DNA of 64,000 nt from CBDANW01 sp965197825 (GCA_965197825.1 CBDANW010000003.1:2418001-2482000), one strand, 5' to 3'. Shown: positions 53,351 through 62,966, counted from the first letter of the stretch. The notes: a model not told the origin generated them from the letters alone. Translations and numbers: made by a program.

Positions 53351-54349
53351 TCAGAGGTCAAAAGCGTAGTGAGCGGCGCCGAGGAGCGGTGTGCGAGAGT
53401 TCAGCGCGACCAAGACCGGCATGCTCTGGACCAGGTCGGAGAATCGGCCCTTGTTGGTAAAGCCCTCCATGAAGTGCCCGGCCATTAACGTGGGAAGGAT
53501 CTTGGGTGCGATCCCCCCACCGACGTAAACGCCTCCCACCGCCAGACATTTGAGGGCGAGATTCGCCGCCTCCGCCCCGTAGATAGAGGCAAATATCTCG
53601 AGCGTCCGCACGCTCAAAGGATCGTTGTCCTCGAGCCCAGCCTTGGTGACTACCGCGCTCGGGTCACCCGATCCGAGTTTCTCCTTCATCGTGTCTGGTT
53701 CAGGGGCGTAGCCCGTGTCGCGGAGAAAGGAATAGATGTTGAAGAACCCGGGACCGGAGAGCACCCGTTCGTAGCTCACGTGGCCGCCGTACTTCTTGCG
53801 AAGATACTTCAAGAGCTCGATCTCCTCGTCGGTTCGCGGTGCGAAGTCGGCGTGACCGCCCTCCGACGCCATGACCTGATGTTGCTCACCATCCCAGTAA
53901 AGGATCGCTTCGCCCAGCCCGGTTCCGGCGGCGATCACGGCGATGTTTCCCTGCTGTGCCGGCCCGGCACCCCGGTTCAGCACAGAGAGCTCGTCGCCTT
54001 CCAGGTGGAGCATTCCGCGGGCGGCGGCTTCCAGATCGTTGAGCAGTTTGACTCGCGACACGCCGGTGACTCGAGCGAGGTCCCTTTCATCGAGCTCCCA
54101 CGGCAGATTGGTGATGTTGCTCTTACCCTCGATCACGGCACCGGCGACTCCCAGGCAGATCGCTCGTGGCGCGGGCCCGGTCTCTTTCTTCAGAAACTCT
54201 AGGAGAATCTCGTCCAGGGAATCGTGCTCTTGGCTAGGGAACGTCTCTTCGCGAACTTGCCGCAGATCGGCTTCCGAACCGTCGTAGAGACTCAGGACGG
54301 TCTTGGTACCGCCGATGTCGCCCGCGAGGATCCTCGCCGTTTCGTTCAC
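53351..54349 (-). CDS. glk: Glucokinase
   Basis: 332 residues of the proteobacterial Glk type. It phosphorylates glucose with ATP to glucose-6-phosphate in the cytosol. Motifs: ATP-binding ILAGDIGGTKT, GVAGAV, LLNDLEAAARGM (with the catalytic Asp), IAAGTGLGEAIL, and SEGGHADFAP, where the His-x-Asp is part of the sugar site. It is the last gene of a four-gene run with rpe, rpiA and tal-pgi. The start overlaps the rpe stop region. Its product feeds the isomerase domain of the first gene. Confidence 0.94.
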   Translation of the reverse strand: MNETARILAGDIGGTKTVLSLYDGSEADLRQVREETFPSQEHDSLDEILLEFLKKETGPAPRAICLGVAGAVIEGKSNITNLPWELDERDLARVTGVSRVKLLNDLEAAARGMLHLEGDELSVLNRGAGPAQQGNIAVIAAGTGLGEAILYWDGEQHQVMASEGGHADFAPRTDEEIELLKYLRKKYGGHVSYERVLSGPGFFNIYSFLRDTGYAPEPDTMKEKLGSGDPSAVVTKAGLEDNDPLSVRTLEIFASIYGAEAANLALKCLAVGGVYVGGGIAPKILPTLMAGHFMEGFTNKGRFSDLVQSMPVLVALNSRTPLLGAAHYAFDL

Positions 54350-54350
54350 G

Positions 54351-55034
54351 TCAGATGGAGCTCGCCACCTTCGCCACGCTATCGCGCATGCGATCCATGG
54401 CCGCAGCGATCCCCTCCGAGGCGTTGAAGATGGCGGAGCCGGCCACCAGCACCAGAGCGCCGGCGCGCGCGGCTAGGGGAGCCGTCGCCGCGTCGATTCC
54501 ACCGTCCACCTCGAGCTGACATTCCGGATGGACTCGATCGATCATCTCCCGAACCCGAGCAATCTTGGGAAGAGTGCTGGTGATGAACTTCTGTCCACCG
54601 AAACCGGGGTTGACCGTCATGACCAGCACCTGGTCGATGTCGGGCAGAATCTCTTCGGCCGACGAGGCGGGCGTGGCGGGATTGAGGACCACCCCCGCGC
54701 CCACATCCAGCGACCTGATGAGCTCCAAGGTTCGATGCAGGTGTGTCGCGCCCTCCACGTGCACCAGCAAGGATGTCGACCCGGCATCGGCAAAGGCCTT
54801 CGCGTAGCGGTCGGGCTCCTCGATCATCAGGTGGGTCTCCAACGGAAGCTCGGTGACTTTGCGCAGGGCTCGGACGACAAGGGGCCCGATCGTAATGTTG
54901 GGCACGAAGTGTCCATCCATGACGTCGACATGGATCCGATCGGCGCCTGCGGCCTCGGCCTCCCGGACCTGCTCGCCAAGTCGGGTGAAGTCCGCCGATA
55001 GGATGGAAGGTGCCAGCTTGATCGCTTCGGTCAT
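54351..55034 (-). CDS. rpe: Ribulose-phosphate 3-epimerase
   Basis: 227 residues. TIM-barrel enzyme that interconverts ribulose-5-P and xylulose-5-P. Motifs: APSILSADFTRLGEQV, HVDVMDGHFVPNITIGP (metal-binding His and Asp), HLMIEEPDRY, LVMTVNPGFGGQKF and CQLEVDGGIDAATA. It starts at 55034 and is located 32 bp after rpiA. All catalytic residues are present. Confidence 0.95.
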   Translation of the reverse strand: MTEAIKLAPSILSADFTRLGEQVREAEAAGADRIHVDVMDGHFVPNITIGPLVVRALRKVTELPLETHLMIEEPDRYAKAFADAGSTSLLVHVEGATHLHRTLELIRSLDVGAGVVLNPATPASSAEEILPDIDQVLVMTVNPGFGGQKFITSTLPKIARVREMIDRVHPECQLEVDGGIDAATAPLAARAGALVLVAGSAIFNASEGIAAAMDRMRDSVAKVASSI

Positions 55035-55066
55035 TTCTTGCTCCCAGTCTTCCTCAGTCTCCTGTA

Positions 55067-55732
55067 CTACTTCCTACTCCGGCGCAGTTCCTCGACGCCC
55101 TCGGGCCCCTGGACGAGAACCGTGTCCGCCATGCCGAGAAACAAACCCGTGCCGACGACACCCGGGATGGAACGGATGTCGCGCTCGAGCCCGGCCGGAC
55201 TCTCGATCACGGGGGTTCCGCAATCGAGGATGTAGTTGCCGTTGTCGGTCACGTAGGCTTTGCCGTCGTGCATCCTTTGCTCGGGCTTCAATCCCAGTGC
55301 GCTCAGGCGGCCCGTGGCGAGAGACAACCCAAAGGGCACGATCTCGACCGGCAGGCGTCCGCGCGCTCCCAACTGTTTCACGAGCTTCTCCGGCCCGACG
55401 AGGATGATCAACCGCTCGCTACTTGCGGCCACGATCTTCTCCCTCACCAGCGCGCCGCCGTAACCCTTGATCACATCGAGCTTCGGATCCACCTCATCGG
55501 CTCCGTCAACCGTGACGTCGAGGCGCCTCGCTTCTTCCAGCCTGATCAACGGGATCGAGAGCTGGGAGGCGAGCTGGGCGGTTACTTCCGACGTCGCGAC
55601 GCCTTGGACACGGAGTCCCTTCTGGACCCGCTCGCCTAGTCGGCGCACGAACTCGGTAGCCGCTCGCCCGGTGCCCAGACCTACGAGATGATCGTCCTCG
55701 ATCGCCTCGAGAGCACGCTCTGCCGCCGTCAT
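55067..55732 (-). CDS. rpiA: Ribose-5-phosphate isomerase A
   Basis: 221 residues from the ATG at 55732 (MTAAERALEAIEDDHLVGLG). The long frame continuing upstream to 56389 lies antiparallel to nothing real and is only an open stretch across the tal-pgi gene. Motifs: GLGTGRAATEFV, VDGADEVDPKLDVIKGYGGA (catalytic Asp, Glu, Lys), LVREKIVA and MADTVLVQGPEGVE. Follows tal-pgi by 11 bases. Confidence 0.95.
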   Translation of the reverse strand: MTAAERALEAIEDDHLVGLGTGRAATEFVRRLGERVQKGLRVQGVATSEVTAQLASQLSIPLIRLEEARRLDVTVDGADEVDPKLDVIKGYGGALVREKIVAASSERLIILVGPEKLVKQLGARGRLPVEIVPFGLSLATGRLSALGLKPEQRMHDGKAYVTDNGNYILDCGTPVIESPAGLERDIRSIPGVVGTGLFLGMADTVLVQGPEGVEELRRSRK

Positions 55733-55743
55733 CTTGCCATCGC

Positions 55744-58623
55744 CTACACGACATCCTGCACGAGAGCGCGCAGTCGAGCCAGGCCCGCCTTGACGTCCGG
55801 CCCTAAATCCACGCGCAGCGCCCGTCGCTTGCGATCCACCAATACGTCGAAATCTCCTTGAGCCTGGAACCGCTTCAGAACGCCGAAGGTATATTTCTGG
55901 CCGGGGATGGCGAGATCGTCCGCGTCTTCCGATGTGAGTTGGAGAAAGACGCCACTGTTCGGACCTCCCTTGTGTAGTTGACCCGTGGAATGAAGAAACC
56001 GCGGGCCATAGCCGAGTGTCGTGGCCACGCGCTTGCTGTCCCGAACTGCCCGTCGCAATGAAGCTAGCTCCTTGTCGTTCTCGTCGCTCATCTCCAGATA
56101 AGCGTTGACGGCAAAGTAGTCGCCGACACCGAGCCGGGAGAGGTGCGCCTTTAAGTATTCTTTCAACCCTTTCCCCTTCGCGCTCGCGCCGATCGCATCC
56201 GCGTTGTCGCGATCGGTGAAGAGGCTCACACCGTCTTCTTCGAGGATGGGTGTCTCCGCGGGTAACTTCCCGATCTTCTCGTACTCGGCGGTGAGCTTCC
56301 TCGTCGCGTCCTTGCTGGCCTCGACATCCGGCTGGTTGAACGGGTTGATGCCGAGAACGGAACCGGCGACCGCGGCGGCAACTTCCCACCGAAAGAACTC
56401 TTGTCCCAGGTCCATCGTGTCCTCGAGCGTAATCCGAACCACCGGGTGGCCCGCCTCTTCGAGCGCAGCGACGCCGTCGTCCTGCTTCTTGTCCGCAGCC
56501 GAGCGAAGTCTCAGATACACGAACAATCGGTCGTCTCCGTACACCTCCGGTGTTCCCAACGATTCGCCGTCAATCGGAACGAGCCCGCTGCCTTCCTTTC
56601 CGATGGACTCCGCCAGCAACTGCTCCAGCCAAGCGCCCAGCGAACCGATGGCGGGAGACGCCACCAAGGTTACCTTGTCGCGGCCCTGGCGGGCGAGAGT
56701 CCCCAGGATCGCGCCCAGCTCCACGCCCGGATTGACGTCCGGCGGCACGACCGATGCACACGACTGCACCATGATCTCGGCGCGATCCAGAAACTGCGGC
56801 ACGTCGACCCCCATGTTCGCCGAGGGGACCATGCCGAAATGGGACAGGGCGGAGTATCTCCCGCCGATCGTGGGCACGCCATGAGCGATGTGTCGGAAGC
56901 GATCGGCCTTCGCCAAGCGATGCAGGCTCGAGCCGGGGTCGGTGATGGCGATGAAGTGCGAGCCGGCACGGTCTGGGCCTACCGCTTGCCGGACCCTTTC
57001 GAAGAAATACTGCTTGAATACGTTCGGCTCGGTCGTGCTCCCGGACTTCGAGGAGACGATGAACAATGTCTTCGCCGGATCGATCGCTCGGTCAATTGCC
57101 CGGACCTGAGCCGGCACGGTGGAATCGAGCACCAGAAGCTCGGGAAAACCGTCTACGACGCCGAAGGTCCGCCGCATGACGTCGGGGCAAAGACTGGATC
57201 CTCCCATGCCGAGCACGAGCGCGTGCCGGAAGCCGGCCGACTTGACATCCTCCACGATCGCACGGATGTGCTCGGCGTGGTCCATCTGGCCGCTCACGAT
57301 ATGTAGCCAGCCCAGCCATCGGTCTTCATCGGCCCCGGACCAAAGCGTGGTGTCGCCCCGCCACAGCCGCCTGACCTTCCCCTCCGATCGCCAATCGCTC
57401 AGCGTCTCCTGGAGTGATTTCTCCGCGTCGCCGAGCGCACGGGTTTGTTTGGCCAGCTCCCCGCCAAGGAGCAACTGCCTCTTCTTCTCCGCCGCGCTCA
57501 ACAGCTTGTCGAAGGCGTCTGCGAATTTCTTCACCCCATCAGCGAGAAGATGATCGGTGGCGTCTTTCATGGAGATCCCGACGACGGCCAAGGTCTGCAT
57601 CGTCTCTTTGGCCCGTGCTTGGTTGTCGGCCCAGTTCTCGGTGAGGGCGGCGCGGACGCGGCCCTTGGAGCGGAAGGCGAGATACGTCTCGGTGGGAACC
57701 GTGTTGACGGTGTCCTTTCCTATCAACTCATCGACGTATAGCGTCTTGGGATACTTCGGATTCTTGGTGCCGGTGCTAGCCCAAAGGAGCCGCTGCGGTC
57801 GCGCGCCCTTCGAGGCCAAAGACTTCCAGAGCTCTCCGGCTTGGAGCTCCCGATAGAGCGCGTAGGCCACCTTGGCGTTGGCGATGGCAACTTTCCCCAG
57901 CAAGCTCTTCAATTTCGCTCGCCGTCCGGAGTCTCGTGTTTCGTCCAGCGCCTCGCAAAGCTTCTGATCGATAAGGGAATCGATGCGGCTCACGAAGAAG
58001 CTGGCCACACTCGAAACACGGCTCAAGTCTCCTCCAGACGAAGCAAGCATCTCCAGGCCTTCCAGGTATGCCCTGGCGACGGCTTCGTAAGCCTCCACCG
58101 CGAACAAGAGCGTGACATTAATATGGATGCCCTCGCCGATGAGCTGCTTGATGGCCGGCACGCCCTCGGGCGTCGCGGGGACCTTGATCATGACGTTCGA
58201 CCGGCGGATAGCCTCGTGCAGGCGCCGCGCCTCCTCGAGGGTCGCCTCCGTATCGTGGGCCAGGTACGGCGAGACCTCCATGCTCACGAAACCGTCGGCG
58301 CCACCCGTTCGCTCGTACACCGGCTTCAACACGTCGGCCGCCATGCGGATGTCCTCGATCGCCAACCCTTCGTAGATGTCTTTGGCCGTTCCGCCGTCTT
58401 GCGACACGAGCTCTTTGATGGCGGCGTCGTAGTCGGTGCTCCCCGCCAGGGCCTTCTCGAAGATCGATGGATTGGACGTGACGCCGAGTAAGCCATCATG
58501 CTCCACCATCTCTTCGAGCTCGCCCGAGGTGATGAGGCCACGGCGAATATTGTCGTACCAGATGCTTTGTCCCAGCTTCTGGACTTCCCTGATGGGGCTA
58601 ATCGTGTAGATGGGATTGGACAT
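55744..58623 (-). CDS. Bifunctional transaldolase/glucose-6-phosphate isomerase
   Basis: 959 residues from the ATG at 58623, supported by GGAGG 9 bases upstream. The frame extends to 58662, but the upstream ATG lacks such a site. The N-terminal half (1 to about 370) is a transaldolase: VTSNPSIFEKAL, the Schiff-base lysine in NVMIKVPATPEG and AYLEGLEMLASSGG. The C-terminal half (about 400-959) is phosphoglucose isomerase: LGMGGSSLCPDV, VSSKSGSTTEPN and SALSHFGMVPSANMGVD. The fusion is known from several bacterial phyla. It joins glycolysis with the pentose phosphate pathway and heads the operon. The terminal isomerase part has no gap. Confidence 0.95.
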   Translation of the reverse strand: MSNPIYTISPIREVQKLGQSIWYDNIRRGLITSGELEEMVEHDGLLGVTSNPSIFEKALAGSTDYDAAIKELVSQDGGTAKDIYEGLAIEDIRMAADVLKPVYERTGGADGFVSMEVSPYLAHDTEATLEEARRLHEAIRRSNVMIKVPATPEGVPAIKQLIGEGIHINVTLLFAVEAYEAVARAYLEGLEMLASSGGDLSRVSSVASFFVSRIDSLIDQKLCEALDETRDSGRRAKLKSLLGKVAIANAKVAYALYRELQAGELWKSLASKGARPQRLLWASTGTKNPKYPKTLYVDELIGKDTVNTVPTETYLAFRSKGRVRAALTENWADNQARAKETMQTLAVVGISMKDATDHLLADGVKKFADAFDKLLSAAEKKRQLLLGGELAKQTRALGDAEKSLQETLSDWRSEGKVRRLWRGDTTLWSGADEDRWLGWLHIVSGQMDHAEHIRAIVEDVKSAGFRHALVLGMGGSSLCPDVMRRTFGVVDGFPELLVLDSTVPAQVRAIDRAIDPAKTLFIVSSKSGSTTEPNVFKQYFFERVRQAVGPDRAGSHFIAITDPGSSLHRLAKADRFRHIAHGVPTIGGRYSALSHFGMVPSANMGVDVPQFLDRAEIMVQSCASVVPPDVNPGVELGAILGTLARQGRDKVTLVASPAIGSLGAWLEQLLAESIGKEGSGLVPIDGESLGTPEVYGDDRLFVYLRLRSAADKKQDDGVAALEEAGHPVVRITLEDTMDLGQEFFRWEVAAAVAGSVLGINPFNQPDVEASKDATRKLTAEYEKIGKLPAETPILEEDGVSLFTDRDNADAIGASAKGKGLKEYLKAHLSRLGVGDYFAVNAYLEMSDENDKELASLRRAVRDSKRVATTLGYGPRFLHSTGQLHKGGPNSGVFLQLTSEDADDLAIPGQKYTFGVLKRFQAQGDFDVLVDRKRRALRVDLGPDVKAGLARLRALVQDVV

Positions 58624-58662
58624 GACGGTCGCCTCCGGGCTCCTCGTTGGAACGTAACTCAT

Positions 58663-58833
58663 TGGAACGTGGCGATCAATTGAGATCGCATACTATAGCT
58701 GGGCTCTCCGCCAGGAGAGGAAACCCTCTGGAGTTCTTGGCTGGAGTTCTCATCCACGTTCCCGAGCCCATCAAGCATCACGTGCCTTGCGCAGACGAAA
58801 CAGGGATGAGCGCGGTCTTGAGGCCACGGCTTC
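58663..58833. other. Short spacer
   Basis: No gene seen. The HipA kinase domain that should lie here on the minus strand is absent. Confidence 0.5.
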
Positions 58834-59460
58834 TCACACCACCGTATTGATCTCATCTCCCTTGTTTGGAAACTTGGCGATCGCGAGGTGGCCGTCGCGG
58901 TCCCGGACCGATGCCTTTGGGCGGGCCCCGCCGAGCGAAGAGCCGGGGGCCAGGAGCAGGCGCAAATCGTCATCCGTGTCGGAGTTGCCCACGACGTGCT
59001 CGGCCGCTGACAGGAGGCGCGGCAACTCGACGAGGGGCGGTATCTTTGTGGGACCGTGCGTGGCCAGAAACGGCCCCCCTTCCCGCTCGGCAAAGCGCAA
59101 CGCGCCCTGGCGCGCCTCATCATCCACCATGAGCAGGTAGTCTATTTCCCTGACCGTACGCGGCGTCTCTCCTTGGCTCTCGGCGCGGCGGCGCTCGGCG
59201 CGCCGCATCAAGACTCGCCCCCAGCGGTCGGGCGCGGAGTCACCGATGGCACCGAACAAAGGTTTGTCGGACAGCGTGTGGAATGGACCCGGCCCGAGCT
59301 TCAGGGCCGGTTCAAGTGAGAAACGATCGGGATGAGCGAGCCAGCTCTGGTCGTATTCAAAGGTGGCGCTCTCCCCGTTCTTGCGTGTACGCGCCCACAG
59401 CCGCCCCACGAGGTGTGGGGTGCCTTCCAGGTCTGCATATACGAGAACGTCCCTTTCCAT
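58834..59460 (-). pseudogene. HipA-type toxin kinase, C-terminally truncated
   Basis: 208 residues. HipA N-terminal domain with VYADLEGTPHLVGRLWART, SWLAHPDRFSLEPALKLGPG, GAIGDSAPDRWGRVLMRRAE and the start of the kinase, SSLGGARPKASVRDRDGHLA IAKFPNK (the Lys is the ATP-binding residue). The frame ends at NTVV with a stop, so the catalytic loop (HxRNxD-like) and activation segment, about 220 residues, are missing. Start ATG overlaps the hipB stop (TAATG). The remnant probably cannot phosphorylate targets. Confidence 0.85.
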
Positions 59461-59828
59461 TACTCTGCGCCTTCCGGCTTGACAGGCTTGCGCTTGCGTG
59501 AGAGCCGGACGCGTTCCGGCAGGCGCTCCTCTTCAAGCGCAAGGCCGACAGCGTCGTGCTTGGGGTCAGCCAGATCGGCCAACCGGTCGGCCATCCCTAG
59601 GACGAAGAGCACAGTGGCGTAAATGCCCAGCGACACGCCGGGATCGCCTTTCTCGACCTTGCTGAGCGTCGTTCGGCTGATCGAGGCCCTCTGTGCCAGG
59701 ATAGCAACGGGTATGCGCCGGCGCCGGCGGGCGTCCCGGATATCGTGCCCGAGCTTGCGGAGCGCGCGGCGCACCGGTATGGGCAAACCTGAAGTTAACT
59801 GACCTTTACTGATTTTAACGTCCGCCAT
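59460..59828 (-). CDS. HipB-type antitoxin, XRE-family regulator
   Basis: 122 residues from MADVKISKGQL (59828). The ATG at 59849 would lie upstream of the predicted start of transcription. The HTH is in LGHDIRDARRRRRIPVAILA and QRASISRTTLSKVEKGDPGV. The C-terminus is basic (RVRLSRKRKPVKPEGAE). It would bind HipA and repress its own promoter. Stop and hipA start overlap by one base. Confidence 0.85.
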   Translation of the reverse strand: MADVKISKGQLTSGLPIPVRRALRKLGHDIRDARRRRRIPVAILAQRASISRTTLSKVEKGDPGVSLGIYATVLFVLGMADRLADLADPKHDAVGLALEEERLPERVRLSRKRKPVKPEGAE

Positions 59829-59847
59829 AGTGGTCACTACGTATCTC

Positions 59848-59876
59848 AATGTACACTAAGGTGGACGTTAAGTCAA
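59848..59876 (-). promoter_or_regulatory. Promoter of the hipBA operon
   Basis: On the minus strand TTGACT, 17 bp, TACATT, close to the sigma-70 consensus. It ends 19 bases before the hipB ATG at 59828, leaving a very short leader. The segment GTGTACATTGAGATACGTAG is a candidate HipB operator because it overlaps the -10. Confidence 0.6.
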
Positions 59877-60116
59877 GATCGGTACGTGGTGCCTGCGACT
59901 CCACGAAAGCAGAAGCTCAATGCGTTCTTCGCGTCCACCGCCCAGATGGGATGCCGACCGAACTCCGCTGGTCGGCTATTTCCGCATGTCATCTAGCCAG
60001 TAGCCAAAAGCTGTATCGCTCCGTCCAGCTCGTTTGTTCGGCTGCTGGCAAGACCCTATAACGTTCATGATTGTGGTCATTAATGGATTTAGTGTCCATT
60101 TTCTGGTGGACGTCAG
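59877..60116. other. Gene-free stretch
   Basis: No gene. It includes the imperfect inverted repeat TGTCCATTTTCTGGTGGAC at 60091-60110. Confidence 0.4.
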
Positions 60117-60325
60117 CCGTCTTTCATGGAGACCCCGACGTCGGCCAAGGTTTGCATCGTCTCTTTGGCCCGTGCTTGGTTGTCGGCCCAGTTTTCGGTG
60201 AAGGCGGCGCGGACGCGCCCCTTGGAACGGAACAGAACATACGTCTCGGTGGGTACAGTGTTGACGGTGTCCTCACCGATCAGCTCATCGACATACAGCG
60301 TCTTGGGATACTTCGGATTCTTGGT
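60117..60325 (-). pseudogene. Transaldolase fragment, duplicate of tal-pgi
   Basis: Reads NPKYPKTLYVDELIGEDTVN, TVPTETYVLFRSKGRVRAAF and TENWADNQARAKETMQTLAD, matching residues about 300-370 of 55744-58623 closely. It is bounded by unrelated DNA on both sides, so it is a partial duplication or a remnant of a second transaldolase gene. Confidence 0.85.
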
Positions 60326-60384
60326 GACTGGTGCGGGGCCAGCTCGGAATGGGTGGCCCGATCGAGATGGCGCGGAACGGCGCC

Positions 60385-61058
60385 CTAGACGAGACCGCGT
60401 ACGATCGGCAACATCTTGTCGAGATCGAGGGGCATTCGGGCGCTGGGGCTCGACAGGCTGCACCAGGGACCGCGACACATGACCGACAGGGCTCCCGCGT
60501 CGCCAACCTGCTGCAGCAACGTCAACGTGCTCGTGTCGATCAGGTCGTAGAGCGAAGTGCCCGCCGGACCCAGCACGCCGATGAGGTTCGTCCCTTGGAG
60601 CTCCGGCGGAATTGGGAGCTTGGTCAGATCGTCCGGCTGCGAATCCCAGGCCCCCGTGGCGACGGCGCCGATCACCTTCAGCGCTGTCCCTTGCGGTATG
60701 TTGGTTGGTTTGACGAACAGCAGCAGGCCCTGCTCGCTCGGCCGCTTCAGCGGGAGTAGAACTCATCGGCGACGACGATCGAGCCCTGCCGATGCCGCGA
60801 CTTGCGGTAGAAGTAGACGACACGCCCGTTGAACGACGCCCGCAGCGGTTTCTCGACGCTGTATCGGTACTCGGAGTTGTTTTCGAGGCCCGTGACTCGT
60901 TCAACCAGAGCCCCCATTTCCCGGTCGCAAGGCGTGAACTCCATCTGCGCAAGCTTGCGGGCCTGAGCGGCCTTGGCCTGACGACTCTTCAGCGTGAGCC
61001 ACGCCACGAGGGCGGTGAAGGCCGAGCCGAAAACGACAAAGGGCAAGAACTCCAGCAT
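60385..61058 (-). pseudogene. Unknown membrane-anchored protein, frameshifted
   Basis: The first part (61058-60747) starts MLEFLPFVVFGSAFTALVAW with one transmembrane helix (about 4-22), then a basic segment and YRYSVEKPLRASFNGRVVYF. It stops after DEFYSR at 60747. In another frame the sequence continues LKRPSEQGLLLFVKPTNIPQ, GTALKVIGAVATGAWDSQPD and LTTLLQQV to a stop at 60385. Together about 230 residues. I do not recognise a family. It follows nqrF by 61 bp in the same direction. Confidence 0.5.
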
Positions 61059-61119
61059 CGTCTCCCTCTAGGGAGCGCCGCTCGAGAGATCGTAATGCCA
61101 GACCACGGATAACCGGATA

Positions 61120-62346
61120 TCAACCGAAATCATCGAACAGGATATTCTCCCGCTCGACACCGAGATCGTCCAGCATCTGCCCGCAAGCCTGTAGCATCAA
61201 TGGGGGGCCGCAGAGATAGTACTCGATGTCCTCAGGGGCGGGGTGGTCCTTCAGGTAGTTGTCATACACGACCTGATGGATGAAGCCGGTTTTACCGGTC
61301 CAGTTGTCCTCGGGGAGCGGTTCCGAGAGGGCGAGGTACCACTTGAAATTGTCGAACTCCCCTTGAATCGTGTCGAAATCTTCAATATAAAACGCCTCGC
61401 GCAGGCTCCGGGCCCCGTACCAAAATGTGACCTTGCGCTTGGTGTGGAGTCGGCGGAACTGATCGAAGATGTGCGAGCGCATCGGTGCCATACCCGCTCC
61501 TCCACCGATGAAGAGCATCTCGGCATCGGTCTCTTTGGCGAAGAACTCGCCGAAAGGACCGGAGATGGTGACCTCGTCTCCCGGTTCCAAACTGAAGAGG
61601 TAGGACGACATCTTGCCCGGCGGGGTCCCCTCCGGAGCACGAGGTGGGGGCGAGGCGATCCGCACGTTCAGCAAGATGATGCCCTTCTCCTCTGGGTAGT
61701 TCGCCATCGAGTATGCGCGGGTGACCGTCTCGTCCACGGTGGATACGTACCGCCACACGTTGAATTTGTCCCAATCGTCCCGGTACTCCTCCTCGACGTC
61801 GAAATCCTCGTAGTCCGCGACGTGAGGTGGGGACTCGATTTGGATGTACCCTCCGGCTCGGAAAGGCACCGACTCTCCGGGGGGAAGCTCCAGTACCAGT
61901 TCTTTGATGAAGGTCGCAACGTTGTGATTCGAGCGGACCTTGCACTTCCATTTGCGAATACTGAAGACCTCGGGGGGCAACCCGATCTTCATGTCCTGCT
62001 TGACCTTCACCTGGCAAGACAAGCGCACGCCCTCTCGCGCCTCCCCGCGCGTGATGTGGTTTTCCTCGACCGGGACCATAGCCCCGCCGCCTTCCGCCAC
62101 GGTTACCTTGCAGACGCCGCACGTTCCCTTTCCGCCACAGGCGGAGGGGATGAATATCCTATTGGCAGCTAGCGTGCCCAACAGCGTCCCTCCCGCCGCG
62201 GTGTAGAGCGCCTTGTCGGGATCGTCGTTCACCGTGATCGCCACTTCTCCGGTGGCCACCAGCTCTCGCCGGGCGACCATCAACACGCCCACCAACGCCA
62301 CGATGACGAAGGTGAACATGAAGACGCCGAGCGAAACGGTGAGCAT
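61120..62346 (-). CDS. nqrF: Na+-translocating NADH:quinone reductase subunit F
   Basis: 408 residues. It takes electrons from NADH through FAD and a [2Fe-2S] centre. One N-terminal helix (MLTVSLGVFMFTFVIVALVG). The ferredoxin cysteines are in SACGGKGTCGVCKV and the later SCQV. FAD site RAYSMANYPEEKG, NADH site FIGGGAGMAPMRSHI and YLCGPPLML. It ends FDDFG as in the family. The start is one base after the nqrE stop. Confidence 0.96.
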   Translation of the reverse strand: MLTVSLGVFMFTFVIVALVGVLMVARRELVATGEVAITVNDDPDKALYTAAGGTLLGTLAANRIFIPSACGGKGTCGVCKVTVAEGGGAMVPVEENHITRGEAREGVRLSCQVKVKQDMKIGLPPEVFSIRKWKCKVRSNHNVATFIKELVLELPPGESVPFRAGGYIQIESPPHVADYEDFDVEEEYRDDWDKFNVWRYVSTVDETVTRAYSMANYPEEKGIILLNVRIASPPPRAPEGTPPGKMSSYLFSLEPGDEVTISGPFGEFFAKETDAEMLFIGGGAGMAPMRSHIFDQFRRLHTKRKVTFWYGARSLREAFYIEDFDTIQGEFDNFKWYLALSEPLPEDNWTGKTGFIHQVVYDNYLKDHPAPEDIEYYLCGPPLMLQACGQMLDDLGVERENILFDDFG

Positions 62347-62347
62347 G

Positions 62348-62965
62348 CTAAAGCTGTATGCCTCCGAAGGCCATGAACCCGATGGCCATCAGGCCGGTAA
62401 TGATAAACGTGATCCCCAAGCCGCGGAGCCCGGCGGGGATGTTGCTATAGCGGAGGCGCTCTCGGATACCGGCCAGCGCGATGATGGCCAGCGCCCAACC
62501 CACTCCCGAACCGAAGCCGAAGACCACACTCTCGCCGAAGGTGTAGTTCCGCTCGACCATGAAGAGCGAGGCGCCGAGAATCGCGCAGTTGACAGCGATC
62601 AACGGAAGGAACACGCCCAGGGCCGCATGCAGCTTAGGAAGGAATCGATCGAGAGTCATCTCCACGATCTGCACCATGGCGGCGATGGTGCCGATATAGG
62701 TGAGAAAGCCGAGAAAGGACAAATCGTACAAGGCCAGATCGGAACTGACCCAGGAGAGCGCCCCTTCCTTGAGCAGGTACGTGTAGATCAGATAATTCAT
62801 GGGAACCGTAATCGTGAGAACGAAGATGACGGCGCTTCCGAGACCGATGGCCGTTTCCACTTTTCTCGACACGGCGAGAAAGGAGCACATGCCGAGGAAG
62901 AAGGCGAGAGCCATGTTCTCCACGAAAATACTCTTGATGGCGAGGTTCAAATAGTGTTCGAACAT
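62348..62965 (-). CDS. nqrE: Na+-translocating NADH:quinone reductase subunit E
   Basis: 205 residues, six membrane helices: about 11-31, 39-58, 75-95, 107-128, 140-160 and 177-198. Motifs: FVENMALAFFLGMCSFLAVS, which includes one of the cysteines that coordinate the Fe centre with NqrD, and VNCAILGASLFMVER. It is homologous to NqrD in an inverted topology. It starts at 62965. Confidence 0.96.
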   Translation of the reverse strand: MFEHYLNLAIKSIFVENMALAFFLGMCSFLAVSRKVETAIGLGSAVIFVLTITVPMNYLIYTYLLKEGALSWVSSDLALYDLSFLGFLTYIGTIAAMVQIVEMTLDRFLPKLHAALGVFLPLIAVNCAILGASLFMVERNYTFGESVVFGFGSGVGWALAIIALAGIRERLRYSNIPAGLRGLGITFIITGLMAIGFMAFGGIQL

Positions 62966-62966
62966 G

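Noticed and set aside
55733..56389. Upstream extension of the rpiA frame, giving a 440-residue protein
   Set aside because: The extension overlaps the tal-pgi coding region in another frame. RpiA homology starts at 55732.
56401..57306. Open frame of 301 codons on the plus strand
   Set aside because: Antisense to the isomerase domain of tal-pgi.
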